A DNA stretch of 64,000 nucleotides from an uncultured Clostridia bacterium (GCA_947364045.1 CANARN010000001.1:1-64000); one strand, 5' to 3'; positions 7,701 through 15,701 are shown, counted from the stretch's first letter. Notes: generated by a model from the sequence alone, not told the origin. Program-made: numbers and translations.

Positions 7701-9860
7701 CCTGTAGAAAATGCGCCTGAGGGCTTCTCCTCATGCGACCTTCGCGGATATAAAGGATACATTGCTATTCCTCTTACGCATTTTAAACTGGACACGGGTA
7801 TTAGCTCTACAAAGCTTGAAACACAGGCAGAAGCGCTTAATAACATTTACGCTGTTCAGTTCTCAATTACAGGCGGTAACACCGACGGTAAATCCTTTAC
7901 AATTGACAATATCGGCTTTACCTATGACCCCTCTTATTACGGTACACAGGCAAGAGATACAGACCCGACTTACGCAGAGGTTTTCGGCGCAAAATCTTCT
8001 AAGTCAACTGAATTCGAGAATGCAGTAGCGGCAATTGACCCGTATGACAATACAACTAAACAGGAGAGAATTGACGCTGCAAACGCTTTGTACGCAGATC
8101 TTGCCGATTATCAGAAAGAGCATGTTCAGACAGTTAAACAGGCAAAGGCTTTGCTTGACAAATACATCGCGGGCGACATTCCTGCGGCGGCAATGAATGT
8201 TGCTCAGTTAAAAGAGGCAATTGCAAATCTCCCGAATATTCCGGAAAATGCAGTTACGGCAAATCCGATTCCCGCTCCGGGATTTACTTCAAATGCTTCT
8301 AACCCCTTAGAAGCAGGCGCAGTAAATTATGCGGCGTTCGGCTTTGAATCAAAAGCGCAGGCAGAAGAGATTGCAAAGCTTTATACCGACACCTACAAGC
8401 GCCTTTCCGCAACAGATAAGGCTTCGCTTATAGACACCGAGCGCACAACGCTTATCAACGCTTACAATGCGGCAATGCGCTGTTCAGGAACTCTTGAAAC
8501 AATTAAAGATAAGGGAACTGAGTTTGCAGACCATCTTAAAACGGTTTATAAGCCTTATTATGATAATCAGGGTACAGCAGGCGAGGTACGGCACAACTTT
8601 ATTAAGGTTGAAGAGCGAAATGCAGTTGCTGCTCTTTCCGTAAACGAATACGAACCTCTTCCGTACTACGCAAAGCTTGGGCTGAGCGACGGAACACTGA
8701 TTCCCGCATTTGCTGATATGACAGACGGTATTTCAAGATTCTTTGCGAATGTTATAACCGATGAGTCAGGCAATATTACCGACGGCGGCGTTAAGGTTCT
8801 TATGGATAAGTACACAGCGCTTTACAATAAGGTTAAGACAGAGCTTGATGCAAAGAATGTTCTTTCCGACGCTCTTGTTGCCGAAGTAAACGATGCTGTT
8901 GCAGAATATAACGACTTAATTCCCGCATACAAAAATGTATTTGAAGTTTATTACGGCACAAATGCTCTGACTGCGGACGGCAAAAATGACGCGAGCGGTA
9001 AATACCAGGGAATTAAGGATACTATTGAACTGTTCTCAAGATATGACACTGCATTTGCAGACGGCAGTACAGAGGCAACTCTTGCGCTGAATCCCGAAAA
9101 TGAAAGCACTGCTTCCCAGACGCTCAACATAAATTATATTGAAGAGCTTCCCATTACAACGGGCGGTGCGGCAAATACGTACTTTAAAATTAAATATGAC
9201 GGTGTTTTGGCGGCAGGTACGGTACTTCGCGATTATGAGTTAATGATGAACGGAGTTAAAGTTCCGAAGGTCGCTTATGACGCAGAACCGATTGAGGTTA
9301 CAACAGAAATGCTCGGCGAAGCACTTAAAAATAACACTTATTCGGCGGCAAATCCCCTTAAACTCAACTTCACGGCAAAGCTTACCTCTACTGAGCTTTT
9401 TGCAGAACAGTTGAGTGACACGGTTACTGTTTATCAGTATAGACCGGCTGACGCAGAAAAGGGCGAAACCGCACCTGTATTAATTGGTACATACAAGCTG
9501 AATGTTACTTACACTCCGAGCGAGGCGTACACGGTAACAATTCCTGCTGAAATTCCGATTGACTGGGGTACGGCAGAAACAGACGTTTCTTACAGCGTTG
9601 ACTGCGTACTTAAAGACACGGCAAAGCTTACGGTTAACGTTGAAGGCTCAGGCACTTTAACGGCTGTCAGCGACAACTCGTTTACAATGGATTACACCAC
9701 TGTGGGCTTCGCTCCGGCACAGTTCAGCGGCGTTCGTACGGGTGCAAAGCCTGTGACACTTCCCACTGTTAATATCAGCGACGAAATGTGGAACAGCAGA
9801 CCTGTAGGCGAATACAGAGATAAATTGACCTATACGGTTGATTATACAACAACACCTTAA
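4707..9860 (+). CDS. Giant secreted multidomain surface protein
   Basis: 1717 residues with a signal peptide (cleavage near residue 32, after ANA). Two beta-sandwich modules resembling carbohydrate-binding domains are visible at about 182-540 and 762-1066. Each has a matching core (FKGYVRIPIEFF and YKGYIAIPLTHF) and ends in a matching strand (FIDNIMFYK and FTIDNIGFTY). Helical, FIVAR-like segments lie between and after them (DAANALYADLADYQKEHV). The last ~110 residues (from about 1608) are the same domain as the six small proteins downstream: TIPAEIPIDWG..., then W...PVGEYRDKLTYTVDY. No LPXTG-type motif or C-terminal membrane helix. It probably binds glycan and joins the small proteins through the shared domain; that assembly role is inference. 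Confidence 0.85.
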   Translation: MKNQKWLKRVTAVVMCAVLLATSLPVAFSANAEQYNPAPYFTDEAQQDGAAAWLDEEGVLQIRFPAATGRPTHAVWSNNHNETANVKAIKEYVIELSDLGGKLEKHNVNPEILLTKTVPAENAGTGKISAAFSASEIEALGEKFDIVNKRYNIAITAVDEAGWRSLQIHALVWDVPEFYFDMEKFDNLSESSFAMLEMMRFESASGYTGYEQTGDSVDKLERAGQTGAEDVTSGTDSNAYRMRIVKRPGASGQTLDTCERRQTYDFEGADEVWYWLDLSNVELKGLSFRLRANYKRIDWNITNASSNTSQHYGNVVYSTLGTKNNTYPAGEEPYIRVQNENGNWEKIYLNNGTVDLGHFKGYVRIPIEFFCSETATQVTAHNKCFGHQISKGFFESDSSYKNKVNPYYDDEVCIDGKEGHYWDSTNGVTVFTKFVDIDPVGTPVNKALLIQQGKIKGSGIDGLELGTFLAPGIADADINNENNTKRATLEKDASGNWTVKNRDDNNTGYKAIQDIYSAGIAYQDVSEESINHSLFIDNIMFYKTRGNDNAWNEQVLEGVKTTGSKVDIYFNQLTDAQDRVLDAIDKYIGTPSWSDYRGVKHVDDMISALHAVYKKHRGVGVANGYFTTDALAKRAADIGRADSWNNYTTAKKLCGDENLLDGNNSRPNDLVPLLVQSLEQLPDPSQVTSISDALYDAVVKLYQSYVRLNYGQLKMLGNYVATDAAGNEKALYEEEKILSYASILLDQLENNTVTGYKMANYPFIKFNDFENADLGYTAWQLEDDTSFPSDTDYRKTKGLATFATNNRTDTDAIGKNNTVSKYDGAFHIDAGKTYINQNGYKGSQGVTTTFDSSWLNGGVATNGSFYNIIIGKECVDSATFSEHKSHNMSSVKLGDLAKDNDPGSGYSPLADLTNATLPFSLVMYVDFTEFANSDPDFTFMPNIHTVWKGNDVKARPMFSNSTGIGVKDYWKTYYTLNQTTGEWQRTYNNASSYMFTAAPVENAPEGFSSCDLRGYKGYIAIPLTHFKLDTGISSTKLETQAEALNNIYAVQFSITGGNTDGKSFTIDNIGFTYDPSYYGTQARDTDPTYAEVFGAKSSKSTEFENAVAAIDPYDNTTKQERIDAANALYADLADYQKEHVQTVKQAKALLDKYIAGDIPAAAMNVAQLKEAIANLPNIPENAVTANPIPAPGFTSNASNPLEAGAVNYAAFGFESKAQAEEIAKLYTDTYKRLSATDKASLIDTERTTLINAYNAAMRCSGTLETIKDKGTEFADHLKTVYKPYYDNQGTAGEVRHNFIKVEERNAVAALSVNEYEPLPYYAKLGLSDGTLIPAFADMTDGISRFFANVITDESGNITDGGVKVLMDKYTALYNKVKTELDAKNVLSDALVAEVNDAVAEYNDLIPAYKNVFEVYYGTNALTADGKNDASGKYQGIKDTIELFSRYDTAFADGSTEATLALNPENESTASQTLNINYIEELPITTGGAANTYFKIKYDGVLAAGTVLRDYELMMNGVKVPKVAYDAEPIEVTTEMLGEALKNNTYSAANPLKLNFTAKLTSTELFAEQLSDTVTVYQYRPADAEKGETAPVLIGTYKLNVTYTPSEAYTVTIPAEIPIDWGTAETDVSYSVDCVLKDTAKLTVNVEGSGTLTAVSDNSFTMDYTTVGFAPAQFSGVRTGAKPVTLPTVNISDEMWNSRPVGEYRDKLTYTVDYTTTP

Positions 9861-9891
9861 TGGATTCATCAAAGAAAGGAGCTGATTGCAA

Positions 9892-10335
9892 ATGAAGAAA
9901 ATACTTTCTGTGTCTCTTGCGGTTATGATGCTGTCTTTGTGCGCTTTGGGTGCTTTTGCAAATCAAATGACGATTTCCACAAGCACGAATAATGACGAGT
10001 ACGAGATAACATATCCGGCAGACACACAGATTCCTTGGGAAGCTGCCGAACAGGCTCTCGGCAATGTTACGGCAACAAAAATGTGGCTTTCTCCGGGAAA
10101 AACCGTAGAAATTTCGGTTGTATCACAAAACGGTTATAATTTAGTTAACCGCACAGACGCTGCTGCGAAGATTGCCTACACTCTGACAGGTACAGACGCG
10201 ATTGCTTTCTTCCCCGGTGATTTTGGGAAAAGCTTCCCAATCTCCGCTAACGTTGCTGAATCCGAATGGCGTCAGGCTGCTGCAGGTGAGTTTTCAGATA
10301 TTCTTACCTTCACGGCAGAATATAAAGATGCATAA
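9892..10335 (+). CDS. Secreted single-domain protein, array member 1
   Basis: 147 residues with a signal peptide ending ...LGAFA. The mature part is one copy of the array domain: YEITYPADTQIPWE near the start and W.QAAAGEFSDILTFTAEY at the end. It is the most divergent member: it lacks the charged linker (T.KEDG..) seen in the others, and IPWE replaces IPWG. ATG 9892 is preferred over TTG 9886 because AAAGGAG (9875-9881) is properly spaced from it. It lies only 31 bp after the giant gene, so the two are probably co-transcribed. Not recognised as a named family; the closing Y.D.LTFT pattern is common in surface beta-sandwich proteins. Confidence 0.85.
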   Translation: MKKILSVSLAVMMLSLCALGAFANQMTISTSTNNDEYEITYPADTQIPWEAAEQALGNVTATKMWLSPGKTVEISVVSQNGYNLVNRTDAAAKIAYTLTGTDAIAFFPGDFGKSFPISANVAESEWRQAAAGEFSDILTFTAEYKDA

Positions 10336-10368
10336 TAAAATAATTATTATAAAAGGAGATAAAACGTT

Positions 10369-10884
10369 ATGAAAAAGGCAATTTCTCTTGTATTGACAGT
10401 TGTTATGCTGTTTGCAGTTTGCGTTCCGGCTTTTGCGGCAACTGTACTCAACAAGTCAACCCCCTCAGGTCAGGTTACTGTTGAGACAGATACCCATAAA
10501 AAAGACGGCAGTGACGCGGCAGATTATTGTTTAACAATTCCTGCCGACACAAAAATCCCGTGGGGCGAAGAAAAAACAGATGTTAGCTACACAATTGAAT
10601 CTCATCTTATGAGAAATAAGGCTGTCAGCGTTAAGGTTACAACCAGCGACGATACAGACAAAGGCACAATGAAGACTGACGCTGCTAAAGGCGACATCCA
10701 GTATCTTCCTTACACTCTTGACGGCGCAGGCGTTAACTATTCAGCAAATCATCCCGTAGTTTTCGAAGCTGAAAAACAGGAAGTAAATGTTTTGATTAGC
10801 AGAGCAGACTGGAACAAAGCAATTGTTGAAAGCTACAGTGACATTCTTACTTATACAGCTGAATTAGTTACTATCGGCGCATAA
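10369..10884 (+). CDS. Secreted single-domain protein, array member 2
   Basis: 171 residues; signal peptide ends VCVPAFAA. Mature N-terminus has a short extended segment with Lys/Asp (THKKDGSDAADY), then LTIPADTKIPWGEEKTDVSY, IESHLMRNKAVSVKV, and the closing W.KAIVESYSDILTYTAEL. AAAGGAG precedes the ATG. Conserved across the array are the IPWG tryptophan, a second tryptophan about 15 residues before the end, and the final Y.D.LT.T strand. The order of motifs suggests one immunoglobulin-like beta sandwich. Exact function unknown. Confidence 0.85.
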   Translation: MKKAISLVLTVVMLFAVCVPAFAATVLNKSTPSGQVTVETDTHKKDGSDAADYCLTIPADTKIPWGEEKTDVSYTIESHLMRNKAVSVKVTTSDDTDKGTMKTDAAKGDIQYLPYTLDGAGVNYSANHPVVFEAEKQEVNVLISRADWNKAIVESYSDILTYTAELVTIGA

Positions 10885-10901
10885 GCAAAGGAGATTAAAT
10901 T

Positions 10902-11384
10902 ATGAAAAAAATTCTTTCTGTTGCTTTGGCGCTTGTAATGGCTCTTGCAATTTGCGTTCCCGCATTTGCTGTTAAAACCATTTCAGACAAAGAACCGGGA
11001 GCTGCAACATCAATTGTAAAAACAAGCACTTTAAAGGAAGACGGCACAAGCGGCGAAAGCTATAAAGTAATTATTCCCGCAAACACCACAATTCCTTGGG
11101 GTAATCCTTCGGCAGACTTAATTTACTCTGCAGAGGCTCACCTCGGCTACGGCAAAAAGCTCAGAGTTACAGTTGAGGGCAACAACAAAATGGTACTTAA
11201 AGAGGATGCAGGCGAAACGCTTGAATACGCTCTGAGCGGGGATGTTTCTTACGTTTCCGACAGACCTGTAGTAAACGGCGTCAGCAAAACCGTTACTCTT
11301 TCAATTACCGAAAAAGCATGGGCAAATGCTATTGTCGGCGCATATACAGGGATTCTTACATTCACCGCCGCAGTAGTTAAATAA
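10902..11384 (+). CDS. Secreted single-domain protein, array member 3
   Basis: 160 residues; signal peptide ends ICVPAFAV. Domain marks: STLKEDGTSGESYKVIIPAN, TTIPWGNPSADLIYSAEAHL, GYGKKLRVTVEG and the closing W.NAIVGAYTGILTFTAAV. Only 17 bp separate it from member 2, with AAAGGAG before the ATG, so co-translation in one operon is likely. It is somewhat shorter than members 4-6, lacking their conserved DMNRTFNI-type strand; KTVTLSI stands in its place. Confidence 0.85.
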   Translation: MKKILSVALALVMALAICVPAFAVKTISDKEPGAATSIVKTSTLKEDGTSGESYKVIIPANTTIPWGNPSADLIYSAEAHLGYGKKLRVTVEGNNKMVLKEDAGETLEYALSGDVSYVSDRPVVNGVSKTVTLSITEKAWANAIVGAYTGILTFTAAVVK

Positions 11385-11422
11385 TAAAATTTATAAATAA
11401 TTTTGAGAGGAGTTCTTCAAAA

Positions 11423-11932
11423 ATGAAAAAATTTATTGCTGTTGTATTAACACTCATTATGATGCTTGCAGTTTGTGTACCTGCATTTGCATCAACAACA
11501 ATTACTGACAAAACTGCTAACACAGCAGACGCAGTTCTTAAGACATCTACACAAAAAGAAGACGGCACAGAGGGCGCTTCTTACGTAGTAACATTCCCTG
11601 CTGAAACAATCATTCCGTGGGAAAAGACAAAGACAGTATTTACTTACAGTGTAAAATCACAGCTTGAGAGCGGCAAACGTCTTGCAATCAGCGTTGTAAG
11701 TGCAAGCGGTGAAAAGGCATTGGTTGACGCAAATGGCGTAAAGCTTCCTTACAGCTTTTCAAAGACAAATGCCGGTGAAGCAGTTGACACATTGAGCTAC
11801 ACAACCGAAAATGAAATCGTTGATATGAACAGAACATTTAACATTGACATCGCTGCTGCTGATTGGCAGAAAGTTCCTGTTAATGAATATACAGGCAACT
11901 TAACATTTACAGTTGATGTAGTTAATGCATAA
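11423..11932 (+). CDS. Secreted single-domain protein, array member 4
   Basis: 169 residues; signal peptide ends VCVPAFAS. The mature N-terminus TTITDKTANTADA is identical to that of member 5, and the DNA there is almost identical too. Domain marks: QKEDGTEGASYVVTFPAET, IIPWEKTKTVFTYSVKSQL, ESGKRLAISVV, DMNRTFNIDIAAADW and VNEYTGNLTFTVDVV. AGAGGAG lies upstream of the ATG. Members 4-6 form the most alike subgroup and may be interchangeable subunits. Confidence 0.87.
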   Translation: MKKFIAVVLTLIMMLAVCVPAFASTTITDKTANTADAVLKTSTQKEDGTEGASYVVTFPAETIIPWEKTKTVFTYSVKSQLESGKRLAISVVSASGEKALVDANGVKLPYSFSKTNAGEAVDTLSYTTENEIVDMNRTFNIDIAAADWQKVPVNEYTGNLTFTVDVVNA

Positions 11933-12090
11933 TTAACAAATTACAAATTATTATTCTGAGAGGAGTATTTTTCAATGAAAAAATTATTTGCAATCGCTTT
12001 AACAGTTGTAATGCTCTTTGCAGTTTGCGTACCTGCATTTGCATCAACAACAATTACTGACAAAACTGCTAACACAGCAGACGCTAACAT
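11476..12090 (+). repeat. Near-identical DNA in array members 4 and 5
   Basis: About 60 bases at 11478-11540, covering the end of the signal peptide and TTITDKTANTADA, reappear at about 12020-12082 with a single visible mismatch. The rest of the two genes is clearly more different. This marks a recent duplication or gene conversion between neighbouring array members. Confidence 0.8.
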
Positions 12091-12493
12091 TTACACATCT
12101 ACTACACCCGAAGAAGGTTTTGTAGCTTACAGCGTAACAATTCCCGCAAACACAGAAATTCCGTGGGGCAAAACAAAGACTCCGTTTACATACAGCGTTA
12201 AGACACATCTTGAGCTTGGTAAACGCCTTACAATTACTGCTGTAAGTAACGGTACTCAGGAAATGACAAATGCCGGAACAGACAAAACTCTTCCTTACAC
12301 ATTTTCAAAAACAAATGACGGTCCTGTAGTTGACAACCTCAACTATACAACTGAAACTGAAGTTGTTGATATGAACAGAACATTTAATATCAATATTGAT
12401 ACTGCAGCATGGACTGCAGCTCCCATCGCTCAGTATTCAGATACTCTTACTTTCACAGTAGAAGTTGTTGACGCTACTCCTGTTGCACCGTAA
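11975..12493 (+). CDS. Secreted single-domain protein, array member 5
   Basis: 172 residues; signal peptide ends VCVPAFAS. Shares its mature N-terminus with member 4. Domain marks: AYSVTIPANTEIPWGKTKTP, TYSVKTHLELGKRLTITAV, DMNRTFNINIDTAAW and IAQYSDTLTFTVEVV, with a short extra tail ATPVAP. GAGAGGAG precedes the ATG. Hydrophobic-polar alternation through the whole mature chain fits an all-beta fold. Confidence 0.87.
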   Translation: MKKLFAIALTVVMLFAVCVPAFASTTITDKTANTADANIYTSTTPEEGFVAYSVTIPANTEIPWGKTKTPFTYSVKTHLELGKRLTITAVSNGTQEMTNAGTDKTLPYTFSKTNDGPVVDNLNYTTETEVVDMNRTFNINIDTAAWTAAPIAQYSDTLTFTVEVVDATPVAP

Positions 12494-12536
12494 GCTTTAC
12501 CGAATTACTCACATAAATATTTAAGGAGCAATTCCG

Positions 12537-13049
12537 ATGAAAAAATATCTTTCTATATTTTTGGCGGCAGTAATGCTTGTTGCGCTTTGCTTACCTGCAT
12601 TTGCCGTTACAATCAATATGAACGATGCTGAACAGTCAGCTTCGCCTGATATATTTACCAAAACAACAAGAAAAGATAATACGGATGCTGCTTCCTACTC
12701 TGTAACAATTCCTGCTGACACTGAAATTCAGTGGGGCGCGACAAAAACCGAGTTCAAATATAATATTACATCACAGTTGGAAATAGGTAAACGCTTAAAC
12801 GTAACTGTTATCGGCAAAAACAATGAAGACAAAATGGTTAATGCCGAAACCGCAGCGACAATTCCTTATGCGTTTTCTTATACCAATATGGGCGGAGCTG
12901 TTGAAAATCTTAACTATACAACCGATAACGAAATGGTTAACATCAACAGAACATTTAATATTGAGATTCAAACTGATGATTGGAACAAAGTTCCGATTGC
13001 CAGATATGAAGACCGTTTGACATTCACAGTTGAGATTGTTAATGCCTGA
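12537..13049 (+). CDS. Secreted single-domain protein, array member 6
   Basis: 170 residues; signal peptide ends LCLPAFAV. Mature part opens with INMNDAEQSASPDIFTKTTR, then AASYSVTIPADTEIQWGATKT (Gln replaces the usual Pro in IPWG), ITSQLEIGKRLNVTVI, NINRTFNIEIQTDDW and IARYEDRLTFTVEIV. AAGGAG precedes the ATG. It is the last array member before the anchored protein. No terminator was seen between members, so all seven downstream reading frames may belong to one transcript with the giant gene. Confidence 0.87.
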   Translation: MKKYLSIFLAAVMLVALCLPAFAVTINMNDAEQSASPDIFTKTTRKDNTDAASYSVTIPADTEIQWGATKTEFKYNITSQLEIGKRLNVTVIGKNNEDKMVNAETAATIPYAFSYTNMGGAVENLNYTTDNEMVNINRTFNIEIQTDDWNKVPIARYEDRLTFTVEIVNA

Positions 13050-13104
13050 AGAATTGTAAATATAATTTGAATCTTCACAAAGTTTTATAAAGGGAGGTCA
13101 TTTC

Positions 13105-14154
13105 ATGAAAAAAATCAGCAGCGCGGTTTTGGCAGTACTCTTGTGCATTTGTTTGTCATTAGGCGCATTTGCCGCCGATGTTCAGCTCACAACCGTTGTG
13201 CCGAATATCCATGAAATTACCATAACGTATAACGAAGGCGGTTATGTTCTTTATCAGGATGCTATCTTGGCAAGTGAAAGCTCAATAACCGTTGAACGCT
13301 TTGATGATATAGTTTTGTCAGTTATCTGCAAGCCGGACAGTCACCTGAAAACAGTGACAATAAACGGCGAGGATGTTACAGATGACATTTTGCACGGCAA
13401 ACTGTCAATAACGGATGTATCAACAAATATGGATGTAGTTTTCACATTCGAGAAATGCGGCGATGTACCCCCGAAAGCTCCCGATGACCCGGAGTATGAC
13501 CCTGAAAATCCCGACAAGCCCGGCGATGATTGCGACCATATCGCAATGCACGGCGGAATCTACAAGGACGGTAAGCCGTTCCCGAACGCACGCCTTGAGA
13601 TTGACTTCGGTGAAATTGAGGTTACACCTGACGGCAAGTACAGCTATAAGGTTGATGAGATTAAGGGCGGATACCATACCGTAACAGTTAAAAATCCCGA
13701 CGGCACTCCTGCGGGCGTAACTTATTTCTCCGTTGAGGTAGATGAAAATGCAACAGAGCCTTCTGTTGTAAGGCTTCCTGACGGTACACAGGTAATAACT
13801 GTTCCCGAAGGCACAACTGACGTATTTTTGGATTTTGAAGTACACGGCAATGGCGGAGTTCCCGGAAACCCGGACGATAACCCGGATGACGATTGGACGG
13901 AAATCAAAATCGGCGAAGACCCGAAACCGATACCGCCCGACAAACCGGATAAACCTGATAAGCCGGATAAACCGAGCAACCCCGAAAAACCGGATAAGCC
14001 TATTAAAAATCCCATCTTCCCGAATACAGACGCATTCATCCGTGAAAATCCGTTTGTAGTTGGCATACTTATATCTTTCAGCTTCTTCCTTCTTTTGTTT
14101 GTAATTGTACGCAAACGCCGTAAGGACAAAGAAGAGGAAACAGGCATAGCCTGA
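13105..14154 (+). CDS. Proline-rich surface protein with C-terminal anchor
   Basis: 349 residues. Signal peptide ends LGAFAA. Residues ~25-110 are a beta-rich domain (HEITITYNEGGYVLY, TVTINGEDVTDD). A second domain at ~145-250 resembles a prealbumin/Cna-B-like fold (HGGIYKDGKPFPNARLEI, GYHTVTVKNPDG). A wall-spanning stretch of PDKP repeats (~270-295) follows, then FPNTD, a hydrophobic segment (VVGILISFSFFLLLFVIV) and a basic tail RKRRKDK. This order matches a sortase sorting signal in which FPNTD would replace LPXTG; simple membrane anchoring is the alternative. No sortase gene is in the window. AAGGGAGG precedes the ATG. Likely the anchor of the assembly made by the preceding genes, by inference. 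Confidence 0.8.
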   Translation: MKKISSAVLAVLLCICLSLGAFAADVQLTTVVPNIHEITITYNEGGYVLYQDAILASESSITVERFDDIVLSVICKPDSHLKTVTINGEDVTDDILHGKLSITDVSTNMDVVFTFEKCGDVPPKAPDDPEYDPENPDKPGDDCDHIAMHGGIYKDGKPFPNARLEIDFGEIEVTPDGKYSYKVDEIKGGYHTVTVKNPDGTPAGVTYFSVEVDENATEPSVVRLPDGTQVITVPEGTTDVFLDFEVHGNGGVPGNPDDNPDDDWTEIKIGEDPKPIPPDKPDKPDKPDKPSNPEKPDKPIKNPIFPNTDAFIRENPFVVGILISFSFFLLLFVIVRKRRKDKEEETGIA

Positions 14155-14190
14155 TGATATACGTTTGGAAATATTAAACATTAAAGTAAA

Positions 14191-14217
14191 CCCGATGCAT
14201 TGCGCATCGGGTTTTTG
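14191..14217. terminator. Bidirectional terminator closing the surface block
   Basis: An 8-bp perfect stem (CCCGATGC/GCATCGGG) with a 5-nt loop followed by TTTTT. It ends the secreted-protein block and also faces the convergent methyltransferase gene. Confidence 0.9.
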
Positions 14218-14235
14218 CATATAAAGAAATCTGAT

Positions 14236-15381
14236 TTATTTGTTAACGCTTAACAGTAAGACAACACATTCAATATGCTCTGTGTGCGGAAACATATCAA
14301 CGGGCTGGATTTTTTTTACCTTATAGCCGTTTTTTACAAGGTAACGTAAATCTCTCGCAAGTGTTTCGGGGTTGCAGGAGATGTATACCACTTTTTCGGG
14401 TGAAAGCTTCACAAGCGAGGAAAGAAACGGAATGTCAGCGCCCGCTCTTGCAGGGTCCATTATAACTGCGTCAATCTTCTGATTGTTTAAAGCGGATTCC
14501 GTCATAAATTTTCCCGCGTCTGCCGCAATAAAATTAATATTTTGAATATTGTTAAGCTTGGCATTTTCCTTTGCATCTTTTACGGCGTCCTTGTTTATCT
14601 CAACTCCCGTGACGTGTTTAACTTTATTGCTTGCCAAAAGACCTATTGTGCCTGTGCCGCAGTATGCGTCAATTATTTCTTCTGTTCCGTTGAAATCGGC
14701 AAATTCCAGCGCTTTGCCGTAAAGAATTTCAGTTTGAACAGGGTTAATTTGGTAAAACGCTTTCGGCGAAATGCGAAATTTAAGCCCGCAAAGCTCCTCG
14801 GTAATTTTTCCGTCGCCGTAAAGAACTTCACTTTCGGCGCCCAAAATCATACTTGTATATTTAGAATTGACATTTTGTACAATTGTTGTGATATACGGAC
14901 AGTTTTTAAGTAAAGCATTTATAAAAGAACGCTTTTTGGGAAATTCTCTTGAAGCGGTAACAAGCACAACCATTGTTTCACCGCTGCGAAATCCTGTTTT
15001 TACGAGTAAATGGCGCAAAAAGCCCGTGCCTGTATTTTCGTCATAGGGTTTCAGCTTAAAGCTCTTGAGAAGCTTTTTAACAACAGTAAATATTTCATCG
15101 GCTTTTTTGTCTGTAAGAAGACAGGAATCAATATCAACTATTCTGTGAGTTGAGGATTGATAGACTCCCGCAACGGTTTTCCCTCTGAAGGTGCCGAAGG
15201 CATACTGAGCTTTATTTCTGTAAAAAAGGGGGTCGTCCATTCCGATTATTTCTTCTACTTTTCCAAAGCGCCCCAAAAGTTTAATTTCTTTTGCCATTTT
15301 AAAGCTGAGCTGTTTTTCATAAGTCATATTTAAAAGCTGACAGGCACCGCATTTTTTAGAATATTTACAGGAAAAGTCCAT
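14236..15381 (-). CDS. 23S rRNA/tRNA uracil-5-methyltransferase (RlmD/RlmCD/TrmA family)
   Basis: 381 residues. Methylates C5 of a uridine using S-adenosylmethionine. N-terminal cysteines C5, C11 and C14 (CKYSKKCGAC) suggest the iron-sulfur site of RlmD-type enzymes. The SAM-binding segment is IDAYCGTGTIGLLAS, the substrate motif MDPARAGAD, and the catalytic Cys lies in YISCNPETLARDL. The OB-fold TRAM domain that often precedes is absent, so this is a short form. The ATG shares its A with the stop of the upstream small gene (TGATG), indicating translational coupling. Which RNA is modified cannot be told from sequence. Confidence 0.9.
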   Translation of the reverse strand: MDFSCKYSKKCGACQLLNMTYEKQLSFKMAKEIKLLGRFGKVEEIIGMDDPLFYRNKAQYAFGTFRGKTVAGVYQSSTHRIVDIDSCLLTDKKADEIFTVVKKLLKSFKLKPYDENTGTGFLRHLLVKTGFRSGETMVVLVTASREFPKKRSFINALLKNCPYITTIVQNVNSKYTSMILGAESEVLYGDGKITEELCGLKFRISPKAFYQINPVQTEILYGKALEFADFNGTEEIIDAYCGTGTIGLLASNKVKHVTGVEINKDAVKDAKENAKLNNIQNINFIAADAGKFMTESALNNQKIDAVIMDPARAGADIPFLSSLVKLSPEKVVYISCNPETLARDLRYLVKNGYKVKKIQPVDMFPHTEHIECVVLLLSVNK

Positions 15382-15701
15382 CAGCCTATTCTCCTGCCGT
15401 CAAGAATTTGCACTTTACCAAGCACGGGAAGACGAATTTCACCGGTAAATGTGTCGCCGTTAAAATGAACTTCAATTTCGGCGGTGATTTTACCAAACAT
15501 ATTTATGTCGGCGCACCCTTTAAGAGAGTTTTCGCCCTCTTGAATGTTATAAACAGAAAATTCAGGCAGCTTGTCAAAGCCCTGAACCGACGTTTTAAAA
15601 CCGTATTTACCGCCGTCGTCAAAAATATCAACCACGGCGCTGCCTTTGAAAAAAGGCGTGTCCGCGCGCCCCTGCCATTTTCCTATATATTTTGCGTTCA
15701 A
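15381..15701 (-). CDS. Small hypothetical protein coupled to the RNA methyltransferase
   Basis: 106 residues, not recognised. It is beta-rich (GKWQGRADTPFFKGSAVVDIF, ADINMFGKITAEIEVHFNGD, TFTGEIRLPVLGKVQILDG) and ends exactly on the methyltransferase ATG. The open frame extends to 15770, but TTG 15701 is chosen: AGGGG lies 8 nt upstream, and a promoter (TTTACA, 17 nt, TAAAAT) falls inside the longer frame. The protein has no signal peptide or membrane segment, so a cytoplasmic role is likely. Confidence 0.65.
   Translation of the reverse strand: MNAKYIGKWQGRADTPFFKGSAVVDIFDDGGKYGFKTSVQGFDKLPEFSVYNIQEGENSLKGCADINMFGKITAEIEVHFNGDTFTGEIRLPVLGKVQILDGRRIG

Noticed and set aside
13420..14220. 266-codon minus-strand frame opposite the anchored surface protein
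   Set aside because: No ribosome site, odd composition (Arg/Phe/Ile-rich), and it runs across the terminator of the surface block.
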